Assembly (NCBI RefSeq): GCF_000385925.1
Contig: NC_021175.1
Location: forward strand, 1,900,213-1,964,212
Source: Streptococcus cristatus AS 1.3089
Lineage (GTDB): Bacteria; Bacillota; Bacilli; Lactobacillales; Streptococcaceae
Length of the DNA: 64,000 bases
Reading direction: 5' to 3'
The first letter of the stretch is position 1, and each line of letters opens with the position of its first letter. Shown piece by piece: positions 1 to 8,128 of the stretch. The notes under the pieces were generated by a model. The model did no database searches, had not been told where the DNA came from, and saw only the letters and a list, made by a program, of their open reading frames with translations. The position numbers and the translations under genes are program-made.

Positions 1-387
1 CAAAGCCCAGTTGGCATACTCGAAGCGCATATATTCCGCTTGCACCCCATCTGACCAGTTATTGCCAATATGCCGGTCACAAGTCCCGTCATATCCTGCT
101 CGGCAAGCGTCGCAGTCCCCGCATCCATGGGTAAATGGAGCAATGACAAAATCGCCTGCTTTCACAGTCGTTACTGCATCACCGACCTCTTCGACAATCC
201 CGATCGCCTCGTGACCACTGTTCATGCGCCCAGGCTTCACCTGCTCATTTCGATAACTCCACAGGTCAGAGCCACAGACACAGGTACGAACAATGCGGAT
301 AATGGCATCATCTGGATCTAGAATTTGCGGATGATCCATTTCTACTAGTCCAACTTGACCAGCCTTGAGATAAACTGCTGATTTCAT
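1..387 (-). CDS. Zinc-dependent alcohol dehydrogenase, N-terminal part (runs off window)
   Basis: Only the first 129 residues are present; the gene continues past base 1. They form the GroES-like catalytic half of a medium-chain dehydrogenase. Cys38 in CGSDLW and His59-Glu60 in GHEAIG are the catalytic-zinc region, and Cys89, 92, 95 and 103 form the four-cysteine structural zinc lobe. The NAD(P)-binding half is outside the window. Start: ATG at 387 with AAGGAG eight bases upstream. A TGATATAAT extended -10 lies at 417-425 (minus strand). Substrate cannot be told from this part; it could equally be a threonine or polyol dehydrogenase-like member. Confidence 0.85.
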   Translation of the reverse strand, partial: MKSAVYLKAGQVGLVEMDHPQILDPDDAIIRIVRTCVCGSDLWSYRNEQVKPGRMNSGHEAIGIVEEVGDAVTTVKAGDFVIAPFTHGCGDCDACRAGYDGTCDRHIGNNWSDGVQAEYMRFEYANWAL

Positions 388-416
388 TGCATTTCTCCTT
401 GTATTTTTCTAACTAT

Positions 417-425
417 ATTATATCA
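417..425 (-). promoter_or_regulatory. Extended -10 promoter of the zinc alcohol dehydrogenase
   Basis: Minus strand reads TGATATAAT, an extended -10 element about 30 bases before the ATG at 387. No good -35 is seen, as is usual for extended -10 promoters. Confidence 0.45.
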
Positions 426-587
426 CCTTTCAGATAGATAGACGAAGAAAAGCCCAAGGAGCTGTGGGGAAATTTTCTTCTCCAGCAAGTGCTCAATCCC
501 TACTTTATCGCTTTTTAAAAGCTGCTTTCTTGGTCTTTACTAGCTGAAGTCCAAACTCCACTAACAACTGCCCGAATCCATCAAAAT

Positions 588-615
588 GACCTCTAGCTTG
601 ACTCGGCTAGAGGTC
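588..615 (-). terminator. Perfect 10-bp hairpin in gene-free region, possible terminator
   Basis: GACCTCTAGC (588-597) and GCTAGAGGTC (606-615) pair perfectly around an 8-base loop. On the minus strand the stem is followed by ATTTTG, so it may end a minus-strand transcript from the promoter near 984-1012. The rest of 430-970 shows no convincing ORF on either strand. Confidence 0.35.
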
Positions 616-983
616 TGACTTACCTTGCTGATATGGGAGCAATCAGTTTATCCTATTCGGAACTGACTAACAATTGATTGTTGATTATTTAATTTATTAA
701 ATTTATTAAATTTTTAATTCCTTTAAGCGCTAATGATTTTCTTTTATCTTAGCATTAGAAATATTAATCACAAAGCAACTATCGGTTAACATCTCGAAGT
801 CTGAAAACCATCTAAAAAGCTTCTACTTTCTATCCCACTGTCATAATCAGATAGGCTAAGCAGGCCTACCCAACGATTTAACCAATAGTCCAGTAAAGCA
901 ACGACTTATATGTTACAAATAAATATATCAGCAAAGCAAATCGAATGCGAAATTTAGTTTTTCCTTTCCCTATCTTTACTTAT

Positions 984-1021
984 ATTATACTCCTTCTAGC
1001 AAAAGATTGCAAGCGTTTACA
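984..1021 (-). promoter_or_regulatory. Sigma-A promoter with perfect CcpA cre site, no gene downstream
   Basis: On the minus strand TTGCAA (1012-1007) and TATAAT (989-984) are spaced by 17 bases. TGCAAGCGTTTACA at 1008-1021 fits the cre consensus TGNAANCGNTTNCA at every fixed position and overlaps the -35. The promoter points into about 550 bases with no ORF. The CcpA role is inferred from the consensus only. Confidence 0.55.
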
Positions 1022-1072
1022 CCGTGTAGATTGAAAATATTTTAACTAAAAAGAATGAATATAAAAGTAAAA

Positions 1073-1092
1073 GAGACCCTAAAAGAGGTCTC
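1073..1092 (-). terminator. Terminator of the Gls24 operon
   Basis: Minus strand has stem GAGACC/GGTCTC around an 8-base loop, followed by TTTTACTTTT. It lies about 50 bases past the csbD stop. Confidence 0.6.
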
Positions 1093-1140
1093 CTTTAAAC
1101 TGTAGATGATTTCTAGCCCCTACTATATATTAGCCTAGGC

Positions 1141-1347
1141 TTATTTATCATCGTCTTTATGAAGCATGTTTTTTACACCTTCAATAGCGCCTTCAACTGC
1201 ATCTTTTGCATCTTCAGCAACTTCTTTGACTTTAGAAACAACTTTTTCAGCTGCTCCTTCTTTTTCAAGTTTTTCGTCACCGATTACTTTCCCAACACCT
1301 TCTTTGACAGCGCCTTTAGCTTGGTTGAATTTTTCTTCTGTTGACAT
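1141..1347 (-). CDS. CsbD family stress protein
   Basis: 68-residue, highly charged, alanine- and lysine-rich protein with the CsbD pattern ([19 protein letters not shown] near the N-terminus, then repeated heptad-like [10 protein letters not shown] segments). CsbD proteins are small soluble stress-induced proteins of unknown biochemical role. The ATG at 1347 is chosen over an upstream in-frame start because AGGAGGA sits 8 bases before it. It is the last gene of the minus-strand operon glsB-type, amaP, DUF2273, gls24, csbD, and the 3' terminator follows directly. Co-transcription with Gls24 suggests a role in envelope or alkaline stress. Confidence 0.85.
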   Translation of the reverse strand: MSTEEKFNQAKGAVKEGVGKVIGDEKLEKEGAAEKVVSKVKEVAEDAKDAVEGAIEGVKNMLHKDDDK

Positions 1348-1381
1348 AACTATGTCCTCCTTTATTTCTTTTTGTTTTAAA

Positions 1382-1981
1382 TTAATGTACGCGAGCTTTT
1401 TCATTTGATGAAGCAGCATCTTTAACAGCTTCTACACCTTCACCAACTTTTTCTTGAACGGCTGAAAAACCACCGCTAAGACCAGATTTTGCTTTTTCGA
1501 ATTGCTCTGAAGCAAATTCTCCTGTTGATTCAGCAACATCTGTCACTCGATCTTGAAGGCTAACTGAGTCAGCTTCATGTTGTTCTTTCGTTTTAATATC
1601 AACAACATTGACATTTACTTCAACAACTTCCAAATCAGTCATCTTAGAAACTTCCGCCACAACAACATCTTTAATTTCCTTGTACAAGGCAGGAACATTC
1701 TTTTGATATTCCACTACTACGTTCAAGTCAACAGCCACTTGTTCTTTACCAACTTCAACATTAACACCATTCGTTACGTTATCAGTGTTTATCAATTTAT
1801 CTGCTAAATTAGAGAAGAAGCCACCATCAACAGCTAGCAAACCTGAAACTTTCTCTAAAGAGAGACCAATGATTTTTTTAATGACCTTATCTTCGTAAGT
1901 CAATTCACCTTTTACTTCATGAGTTGCTTGCGCAACTTCCTTTTTAGCAACATCTTTGAAATCTTTATTTGTATTTGACAT
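1382..1981 (-). CDS. Asp23/Gls24 family envelope stress response protein
   Basis: 199-residue acidic protein with the Asp23 (DUF322) domain at about residues 25-125: [21 protein letters not shown] start, then alternating strands ending in [14 protein letters not shown] helical charged C-terminal tail follows. In staphylococci Asp23 is held at the membrane by AmaP; in enterococci and streptococci Gls24 proteins are linked to bile, alkaline and envelope stress. Start ATG at 1981 has AAGGAG seven bases upstream. The amaP-like gene lies two genes upstream in the same operon, which supports the call. The exact cellular function of the family is still poorly defined. Confidence 0.9.
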   Translation of the reverse strand: MSNTNKDFKDVAKKEVAQATHEVKGELTYEDKVIKKIIGLSLEKVSGLLAVDGGFFSNLADKLINTDNVTNGVNVEVGKEQVAVDLNVVVEYQKNVPALYKEIKDVVVAEVSKMTDLEVVEVNVNVVDIKTKEQHEADSVSLQDRVTDVAESTGEFASEQFEKAKSGLSGGFSAVQEKVGEGVEAVKDAASSNEKARVH

Positions 1982-2002
1982 AAGAAACTCCTTATTATTT
2001 AT

Positions 2003-2167
2003 TTAATATATTTTTTGTTGTATATAATATCCGATTCCTGCTCCTATGGCAGCGCAAATCAAGACAAATAGCGTCTTAAAGAAGCCAAAGGATAGGATAA
2101 AGCAGGCTAGAACACCGCCCGCTAATCCAGATAGGATTAGATATTGATATTTTTTAAACCATTCCAT
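2003..2167 (-). CDS. DUF2273 small membrane protein
   Basis: 54-residue ORF starting MEWFKKYQYL, with two hydrophobic helices (about residues 9-28 and 30-48) separated by a short turn, ending YIQQKIY. Length, two-helix plan and position between amaP and gls24 match DUF2273 proteins, which accompany Asp23/AmaP operons in Firmicutes. ATG at 2167 has AAGGAAG about nine bases upstream. Function is unknown; it may help anchor or organise the Asp23/AmaP complex, which is inference from context. Confidence 0.8.
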   Translation of the reverse strand: MEWFKKYQYLILSGLAGGVLACFILSFGFFKTLFVLICAAIGAGIGYYIQQKIY

Positions 2168-2192
2168 TTTGGTACTTCCTTACTTTACACGA

Positions 2193-2747
2193 CTAGTATT
2201 TTTTTCTAGCCTTCGATTTTGGTTTGAAATCTGATACAGATATTTGAAGCTTGACATCATGATTGAGACCGAAGAATTCTGTTAATCCAGTAGCAATTTC
2301 ATCCTGAATCAACTGACTTCTCTTGATGATATTTTCTGACGGAACAATTGCTCCTTTAACAGAAACTATACACTTGTTTTTCCAGCTATTTACGGATACT
2401 GTAGGATCTTTGATAAAACCATGGTCTGTTACCAGACTGCGAACAAATCCTTCAATCGCTGAATTTTTCAGCATTAGTTTACCATCCGCATCAGCTAACT
2501 GAATTTCCAAACGTCTCTTAGGATAAAAAATTATCACTAACATCAGCAACAATATTAAGCTTGCTAAAACCAGTGTCCCCCAGAAAACATATCTAGATAG
2601 ATAGTATCCTACAAAAGGAATATTCTTCCAGGTAAATAACTGAAGATCTAAACCGCTAACTTTATGAAAATCTAGCAAAACAGGAATCAAAATAGTCAAG
2701 ATTAAAATACAGATAATAAGAAAAAGTATTTTTCTTGATTTTGACAT
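2193..2747 (-). CDS. amaP: Alkaline shock response membrane anchor protein AmaP
   Basis: 184 residues with two membrane helices (about residues 6-26 and 55-75), then a soluble cytoplasmic domain (LEIQLADADGKLMLKNSAIE onward) and a basic lysine-rich end. This matches AmaP, which recruits Asp23 to the membrane. The ATG at 2747 (MSKSRK) is preferred to one 15 bases upstream because AAAGGA lies seven bases before it and the upstream one has no ribosome site. It stands just before DUF2273 and the Asp23 gene in one operon. Confidence 0.85.
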   Translation of the reverse strand: MSKSRKILFLIICILILTILIPVLLDFHKVSGLDLQLFTWKNIPFVGYYLSRYVFWGTLVLASLILLLMLVIIFYPKRRLEIQLADADGKLMLKNSAIEGFVRSLVTDHGFIKDPTVSVNSWKNKCIVSVKGAIVPSENIIKRSQLIQDEIATGLTEFFGLNHDVKLQISVSDFKPKSKARKKY

Positions 2748-2804
2748 ATTGAATCCTTTCATAATTCAAATAAAATTGTATATAATTGTATATAAAAAGA
2801 ATTC

Positions 2805-3044
2805 TTATGCCTTTTTACCTACAAAAAACGATACAACTGCAACTACAATAACCGCACCAATGATAGAAGGAATCAAAGCCATGCCAGCCAAACTAGGCCC
2901 CCAAGTTCCTAAAAGAGACTGACCAACAGCTGAACCAACTAAACCTGCAACAACGTTGGCGACAATTCCCATAGAACCGCCTTTTTTTGTTATTGATCCA
3001 GCAACCAGACCAATAAGCCCACCGATAATAATTGACCACAACAT
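2805..3044 (-). CDS. GlsB/YeaQ/YmgE family stress response membrane protein
   Basis: 79 residues, three hydrophobic segments rich in glycine (MLWSIIIGGLIGLVAGSI..., IVANVVAGLVGSAVGQ, IPSIIGAVIVVAVVSFF), the pattern of the transglycosylase-associated/GlsB family. In enterococci glsB is co-transcribed with gls24. It is the first gene of the stress operon here. The ATG at 3044 has only a modest ribosome site (AGAAAG). Function is unresolved in the family; it is membrane embedded and not itself a lytic enzyme. Confidence 0.85.
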   Translation of the reverse strand: MLWSIIIGGLIGLVAGSITKKGGSMGIVANVVAGLVGSAVGQSLLGTWGPSLAGMALIPSIIGAVIVVAVVSFFVGKKA

Positions 3045-3136
3045 AGTGATGCTTCTTTCTATATCAAAATTATTTAATATTATTTTTGATTAATATAATT
3101 ATATAATTTTTCTTAAAAAAAGTATAATCATTCAAC

Positions 3137-3152
3137 TTGGAATTGTTCCCAA
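3137..3152. other. Imperfect palindrome between the stress operon and the Mga-like regulator
   Basis: TTGGAA (3137-3142) faces TTCCCAA (3146-3152) in the divergent intergenic region. It could be an operator for either gene. There is one unpaired base and no known consensus that I can match, so this is only a note. Confidence 0.2.
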
Positions 3153-3327
3153 ATTTATGTATTATGGGTACTGAAAAATAATAGAACGCTTTCATTGTTT
3201 ATTTAAAAGCGTATCGCGTTTTTTCTTTTTTTAAAAATACTATTGAATAAGTATAATCACTCATAATATGATATAATTGCCTAATAAAAAACAATATATG
3301 AACCGTATATATGAAAGAAAAAATATT

Positions 3328-4809
3328 ATGAGAGAATTATTGTCTAAAAAAAGCCTCAGGCAATTAGAATTGTTAGAATTACTCTTTAAAACTAAACGTC
3401 GGTTTTATATTTCTGAACTAGCCGAACGATTGAACTGCTCAGAACGGTTGGTAAAAGATGACCTATCTTATGTCAAGTCCTCTTTTCCTGACCTAATCTT
3501 TCACTCTTCTAATAGTGGTATTCGTATCATGAATACGGATGACAGTGATATTGAGATGGTCTATCATTATTTTTTCAAGCACTCAAGTCATTTTTCCATT
3601 TTAGAGTTCATATTCTTTAACGAAGGGTGTCAAGCTGAGGATATTTATAACGAGTTCTATATTAGTTCTTCCTCGCTCTATCGTATCATCAGTCATATCA
3701 ATAAAACGATAAAAAAACAATATGATTTTAAAGTTAGTCTGACCCCTGTTCGAATCGTTGGGAATGAGATTGATATCCGTTACTTTTTTGCACAATATTT
3801 TTCGGAAAAATATTATTTCCTGGAATGGCCATTTACAGATTTTCCCAAAGAGCCTTTGTGTCAGTTGTTAGAGATTGTTTATAAAGAGACTAGCTTCCCT
3901 ATGAATGTATCCACTCATAGGATGTTAAAGTTGCTGCTCGTTACGAATCTCTATAGAATACAGTTTGGACATTTCTTGGAAGTTGAGAAAGATTCTTTCA
4001 ATGAACAATTGATGGAATCTTTTATGCAGGCTGAAGGGATAGACGAAGTAGTAGATAGATTTGCTACAGATTACGGTATTTCTTTGACTAAAGAAGTAAT
4101 CGGTCAATTATTTGTTTCCTACTTCCAAAAAATGTTTTTCATTGATGAAACACTATTTATGGACTACGTAAAGTCTGATAGGTATGTGGAAAAGTCCTAT
4201 CATTTATTAAGTGATTTCATTGACCAGATATCATCCACATACAATTTTAAAATAGATAACAAGGACAATCTGATTTGGCATCTACATAATACCGCACAAC
4301 TGCATCGGCGGGAATTATCAACAGAGTATATTTTGTTTGATCAAAAGGGCAATACAATCCGAAACTTTCAAAATATTTTCCCTCAATTTGTTTCAGAAGT
4401 AAAAGAGGGAATCTTAAATTATCTTGAAACCTTGGGTATCCATAGTAACCAAATGCATGTCAATCATTTATCCTATACCTTTATAACTCACAGTAAGCAT
4501 TTGGTTTTGAATCTGTTGCAAAATCAACCTAAATTAAAGGTGCTAGTGATGAGTAGTTTTGATCAACATCATGCAAAATCCATAGCAGAAACCCTTTCAT
4601 ATTATTGTAGCAACAATTTTGAACTGGAAGTTTGGAACGAATTAGAATTATCCATCGATTCTTTAAAAGAATCACCCTATGACATCATCATTTCTAATTT
4701 CATTATCCCACCGATTGAAAACAAGAAGCTGATTTATTCCAACAACGTTAATACGGTTGAGTTAATATCCTTACTTAACGCCATGATGTTTATTCAAATA
4801 GATGAGTGA
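3328..4809 (+). CDS. Mga/RofA-like transcriptional regulator with PRD-type core
   Basis: 493 residues from the chosen start MRELLSKK. An N-terminal winged helix (SELAERLNCSERLVKDDLSYVK, about residues 28-50) is followed by a second Mga-type helix-turn-helix (about 80-130), a long helical PRD-like middle and a C-terminal EIIB-like fold (KVLVMSSFDQHHAKSIAETL). This is the architecture of Mga, RofA and AtxA-like stand-alone virulence regulators. In-frame starts exist at 3277 (TTG) and 3298 (ATG), but a TATAAT at 3272-3277 would place the transcript start after 3277. 3328 follows GAAAG and matches the usual N-terminus of close relatives as I recall it. It is divergent from the Gls24 operon; the target is unknown. 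Confidence 0.8.
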   Translation: MRELLSKKSLRQLELLELLFKTKRRFYISELAERLNCSERLVKDDLSYVKSSFPDLIFHSSNSGIRIMNTDDSDIEMVYHYFFKHSSHFSILEFIFFNEGCQAEDIYNEFYISSSSLYRIISHINKTIKKQYDFKVSLTPVRIVGNEIDIRYFFAQYFSEKYYFLEWPFTDFPKEPLCQLLEIVYKETSFPMNVSTHRMLKLLLVTNLYRIQFGHFLEVEKDSFNEQLMESFMQAEGIDEVVDRFATDYGISLTKEVIGQLFVSYFQKMFFIDETLFMDYVKSDRYVEKSYHLLSDFIDQISSTYNFKIDNKDNLIWHLHNTAQLHRRELSTEYILFDQKGNTIRNFQNIFPQFVSEVKEGILNYLETLGIHSNQMHVNHLSYTFITHSKHLVLNLLQNQPKLKVLVMSSFDQHHAKSIAETLSYYCSNNFELEVWNELELSIDSLKESPYDIIISNFIIPPIENKKLIYSNNVNTVELISLLNAMMFIQIDE

Positions 4810-4828
4810 GTCAGATTTTCACAAGATA

Positions 4829-4852
4829 AAAAACCGCAATCTAGCGGTTTTT
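4829..4852 (+). terminator. Rho-independent terminator after the Mga-like regulator
   Basis: Stem AAAAACCGC/GCGGTTTTT, 6-base loop, then TTCTTGATTT. It also works on the minus strand because the stem starts with A residues. Confidence 0.75.
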
Positions 4853-4970
4853 CTTGATTTGTTTGAGAAAATGTTAAAAAGATACAGTCCTGTGGAAAAC
4901 AGAACTATATCCGTTTAATAACTATTCACTGCTTATTCCCTTTGTCAGCCTTACAAGAAACTGGTCAACT

Positions 4971-5729
4971 TTACTCAAACAAGCCATAATAGTCCGCTAT
5001 GGTCATCTTGGCTTTTTCTTCCTGCTTGAGGTCTTGGATGATCCGGCCTTCCTTCATGACAATCAGTCGGTTGCCGTATTTGAGGGCATCCTCCATTTGG
5101 TGGGTAATCATGAGGGCCGTCAGCTGGTCTCTGCGGACAAAGTCATCAGTTAGCTCCATAAGAGCTACACTGGTCTTGGGATCCAGCGCTGCTGTATGCT
5201 CGTCCAAAAGAAGCAGTTCCGGACGTTTAAGCGTCGCCATGAGCAAACTCAAAGCCTGTCTCTGACCACCTGAGAGAAACTCAATCGGCGTATCCAGATG
5301 TTTTTCCAGACCATTGCCAATCTTATCAATCGTCTCCTGAAACTCCTGCCGATAGCTATTCAGCCGACGAGGGACTAGGCCGCGCGATTCACCACGAAAC
5401 TTGGCAATCAGCAGGTTTTCTGCCACTGTCATCCGAGGAGCCGTTCCCATCTTGGGATCTTGAAAGACCCGCGACAGATATTTGGCTCTCTTTTCAGGTG
5501 AAAAGTTGGTCACATTTTCGCCTAGTATATAAATGCTTCCGCTGCTCAGAGAGAGCGTCCCAGCAATCACATTAAAAAGAGTTGACTTCCCTGCTCCATT
5601 GCCACCCAAAATCGTGATAAAATCATGCTCATGAATCTCCAGCGACACATCGTTTAGGATGACCTTTTCTTCATCAAAGCCGTTATTGACCCGCTTGCTG
5701 GCATTTTTTAATTCTACAATCGCTGTCAT
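4971..5729 (-). CDS. ABC transporter ATP-binding protein (COG1101 type)
   Basis: 252 residues with Walker A GGNGAGKST (about 43-51), signature LSGGQRQAL (about 153-161), Walker B LLLLDEH (about 174-180) and the switch histidine in MITHQMED. Family features fit the ATPase of the three-part uptake systems (COG1101/COG4120/COG2984) that include the streptococcal tryptophan/aromatic compound transporter. Its start overlaps the permease stop by four bases (ATGA), so the two are translationally coupled. No substrate-binding gene is next to them. Substrate is not readable from sequence. Confidence 0.85.
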   Translation of the reverse strand: MTAIVELKNASKRVNNGFDEEKVILNDVSLEIHEHDFITILGGNGAGKSTLFNVIAGTLSLSSGSIYILGENVTNFSPEKRAKYLSRVFQDPKMGTAPRMTVAENLLIAKFRGESRGLVPRRLNSYRQEFQETIDKIGNGLEKHLDTPIEFLSGGQRQALSLLMATLKRPELLLLDEHTAALDPKTSVALMELTDDFVRRDQLTALMITHQMEDALKYGNRLIVMKEGRIIQDLKQEEKAKMTIADYYGLFE

Positions 5730-6592
5730 TTGCTTAACTTAGCTCCTTTAAAGAATTTATTTTTCAAGGTCGGAATCATGAGGCAAACTGCCAAGATAAC
5801 CGCACTGTAGAGGCGGAGATAGCTCGTGTTGAAACCAAGAGCGATGACACCCCAAATCAGAAACTGATAGGCAATAGCACCAACTACAATAGTAATCAGG
5901 CGCTCAGCCAAGGTCAGGCTCTTAAAGAGAACTTCCCCGATAATCAGACTCGCCAAGCCGACGACGATAACCCCAATCCCGCGGGATACATCTGCATAGC
6001 CTTCCTGCTGGGCAATCAGAGCACCAGACAAGGCAATAACGCCATTAGACAAGATCATGCCCATCAATTCCATGCGGCCAGTATTGATACCGAAACTACG
6101 TGCCATATCAGGATTATCCCCAGTCGCGATATAGGCCTGCCCTAGCTTGGTATCTAGGAAAAAGAGCAGGGCTGTAATGACCAGACTAACAAAAATCAAG
6201 CCTGTCAGGAGATTGTTAATCTCCCCCGAGAAAGGCAAAAAGTCCTGAATCTGCCGAGTTCCCAGCAGACCTAGATTAGCTCGCCCCATGATCATGAGCA
6301 TGATGGAATGGCAAGAGGTCATGACCAAAATCCCTGATAGCAGGGTCGGAATCTTGCCCTTGGTATAGAGAAGACCTGTCGCCAAACCTGCCAGACAGCC
6401 CGCCAACACCGCAGCTGCCGTTGCCAAAAAAGGGTTCACCCCTTTGGTAATCAAGGTGACGGCTACCGCCCCACCTAGAGGGAAGGAACCTTCAGTCGTC
6501 ATATCCGGAAAATTCAAAATCCGAAAAGTCATGAAAATCCCCAAACCTAAAATGGCCCAGACCAGACCTTGTGAAATAATGGAAAGAATCAT
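5726..6592 (-). CDS. ABC transporter permease (COG4120 type)
   Basis: 288 residues with about eight to nine membrane segments. N-terminus MILSIISQGLVWAILGLGIFMTFRILNFPDMTTEGSFPLGG, of which the NFPDMTTEGSF stretch is typical of this permease family, related to branched-chain amino acid and ribose-type permeases. Start ATG at 6592 has AGGA about eleven bases upstream. A terminator separates it from carbonic anhydrase, so it begins its own transcript. Normally a lipoprotein binding gene precedes this permease; here that position holds carbonic anhydrase instead. Confidence 0.85.
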   Translation of the reverse strand: MILSIISQGLVWAILGLGIFMTFRILNFPDMTTEGSFPLGGAVAVTLITKGVNPFLATAAAVLAGCLAGLATGLLYTKGKIPTLLSGILVMTSCHSIMLMIMGRANLGLLGTRQIQDFLPFSGEINNLLTGLIFVSLVITALLFFLDTKLGQAYIATGDNPDMARSFGINTGRMELMGMILSNGVIALSGALIAQQEGYADVSRGIGVIVVGLASLIIGEVLFKSLTLAERLITIVVGAIAYQFLIWGVIALGFNTSYLRLYSAVILAVCLMIPTLKNKFFKGAKLSK

Positions 6593-6643
6593 CTTATTGT
6601 CCTAACTAAATTAAAATCGTATTCTATTTTAACATAAAAAAGC

Positions 6644-6683
6644 AGCCAATTTCAATGCCGAAATACCGACAGACAAATTGGCT
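6644..6683 (-). terminator. Terminator after carbonic anhydrase
   Basis: Minus strand pairs AGCCAATTT with AAATTGGCT over a 22-base loop, followed by GCTTTTTTATG. It separates carbonic anhydrase from the ABC permease. Confidence 0.65.
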
Positions 6684-6694
6684 TTCCTAGGTAA

Positions 6695-7189
6695 TTACTG
6701 AACGACGGTCATTCGCCCTGTAGCAACGTCATACACTGCTCCTGAAATCTCTACATCATCTGGGATTAGGGGTGATTGGCGGAGAAGCTCCACGTCTTCC
6801 CGCACACTTTCCTCCACATCTGTAAATGGAAGAAAATCTTGACCGCTGACATCAACGCCCAGCTCTTGATTGAGAAAAGCAGCAAATTCTTCATTTTTGA
6901 AAGTCTGTGCTCCACAATCCGTATGGTGCAGGACTACGATTTCCCGCGTACCCATCTGCTGCTGCGAAATAACCAGCGAGCGAATCATGTCCTCTGTCAC
7001 CCGACCTCCAGCATTACGCAAGATATGAGCATCTCCCAGCGCCAGACCCAGAGCCTGAGCCACGTGGAGTCTTGAGTCCATGCAGGTCACGATTGCCACC
7101 TTGGTCTTGGGCTTAATCGGCAGGTGGGAGGTTCCATGCAGGTCCACATAGGCTTGGTTGGCCTTCATAAAATTTTCAAAATAGGACAT
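6695..7189 (-). CDS. Beta-class carbonic anhydrase
   Basis: 164 residues. Zinc ligands are Cys36 in CMDSRL, His89 and Cys92 in HHTDCG; Asp38-Arg40 form the usual catalytic dyad. The enzyme interconverts CO2 and bicarbonate in the cytoplasm, feeding carboxylases under low CO2. The length is that of the short bacterial beta-CA (type II-like) group. Start ATG at 7189 with AAGGGGAAAG just upstream. It is a single-gene unit with its own terminator. Confidence 0.9.
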   Translation of the reverse strand: MSYFENFMKANQAYVDLHGTSHLPIKPKTKVAIVTCMDSRLHVAQALGLALGDAHILRNAGGRVTEDMIRSLVISQQQMGTREIVVLHHTDCGAQTFKNEEFAAFLNQELGVDVSGQDFLPFTDVEESVREDVELLRQSPLIPDDVEISGAVYDVATGRMTVVQ

Positions 7190-7329
7190 TCTTTCCCCTT
7201 ACTAGAATTTATTTGATGGGCAAATTATTTCCTACCATCTTATCATCTTTTAGGTATTTTGTCAGTTTTTAACTCCCTATAAAACAAAAATGTCCGTTTT
7301 TTATGAAAAAAATGAAAGAAAAATTTAAA

Positions 7330-7357
7330 AAAGGTGCGGAAATTCATCCGCACCTTT
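7330..7357 (-). terminator. Terminator of the AIM24-family gene
   Basis: Perfect 10-bp stem (AAAGGTGCGG/CCGCACCTTT), 8-base loop, followed on the minus strand by a T-rich tract. It touches the stop codon. Confidence 0.8.
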
Positions 7358-8053
7358 TTATGATCCTTTTGCGATATAGCGACTGAGTGAGCCTGCAAAG
7401 CTTTGAAGATTGAGACTTTGAACATAGATTTCCCCAGTTCCTCGGAAGGTGTTCACAACACCCTCTCCCGTTCCGATAGACTGCCAGAAACCATTTTCCA
7501 GATGGATATTATAATCCAAGGACTGACTCCAAGCTACGACATGGGCATTGTCAATGGTTACTTCTTGGTTATTTAGTTCAATTTTCCTAATCGATCCATA
7601 TGCATTGGCCAAAAGTGTGCCTTGCCCCTGAGTCGTCATGACGAAGAGACCGCCTTGACCGCCAAATATCGCCTTGCCAACAGATTGGCGCTCCATGGTA
7701 TAGTAAGCCGTACCATCCAGAGCCAGAAAGGCACCGTCATTGAGCCGGTACTGCTTTTCTCCCAGATAAAGAGGAATAACTTGGCCGGGAACTTCTGGTG
7801 CTAATGCTAGAAAACCGTTATCGGACTGGGCGACAGCCTGAGTGATGAAGGTACTTTCACCCGACACCATGGAACGGCCGACTGCCTTGACAAAGCGGCC
7901 CAAACCTGAACCGTTAGCATTGAGCTGAGTATTCAAGGTCACATTAGGGGTGTGATAAACCATACTGCCACGCTGGATAAAGACTGTCTCTCCTTGATTG
8001 AGGTAGAGGTCAACGAGTGGAAATTGCATGTTGCTATCCATGGAAAATTGCAT
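7358..8053 (-). CDS. AIM24 / TIGR00266 family protein
   Basis: 231 residues made almost wholly of beta strands, with the family's glycine-rich turns (RGSMVYHTPNV near residue 29, GGQGGLFVMTTQGQGTLLANAYG in the middle, TGEGVVNTFRGTGEIYVQS near the end). The family forms a trimeric double-beta-sandwich; its bacterial function is unknown. The ATG at 8053 is preferred to an upstream in-frame start because AGGAGG lies nine bases before it. It is a single gene between radA and its own terminator. Confidence 0.85.
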   Translation of the reverse strand: MQFSMDSNMQFPLVDLYLNQGETVFIQRGSMVYHTPNVTLNTQLNANGSGLGRFVKAVGRSMVSGESTFITQAVAQSDNGFLALAPEVPGQVIPLYLGEKQYRLNDGAFLALDGTAYYTMERQSVGKAIFGGQGGLFVMTTQGQGTLLANAYGSIRKIELNNQEVTIDNAHVVAWSQSLDYNIHLENGFWQSIGTGEGVVNTFRGTGEIYVQSLNLQSFAGSLSRYIAKGS

Positions 8054-8128
8054 AAGAGTTCCCTCCTTGTTTTTTAAGAAAATTATAGCAATAATAAAAT
8101 ATTTTTGCAATCTAAAACAAAGAAATCA

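Noticed and set aside
1159..1408. Plus-strand ORFs over csbD
   Set aside because: Antisense shadows of the csbD and gls24 genes; no ribosome site, composition driven by the real genes.
3182..3200. cre-like GAACGCTTTCATT upstream of the Mga-like regulator
   Set aside because: Three fixed positions of the consensus fail when the CG is aligned.
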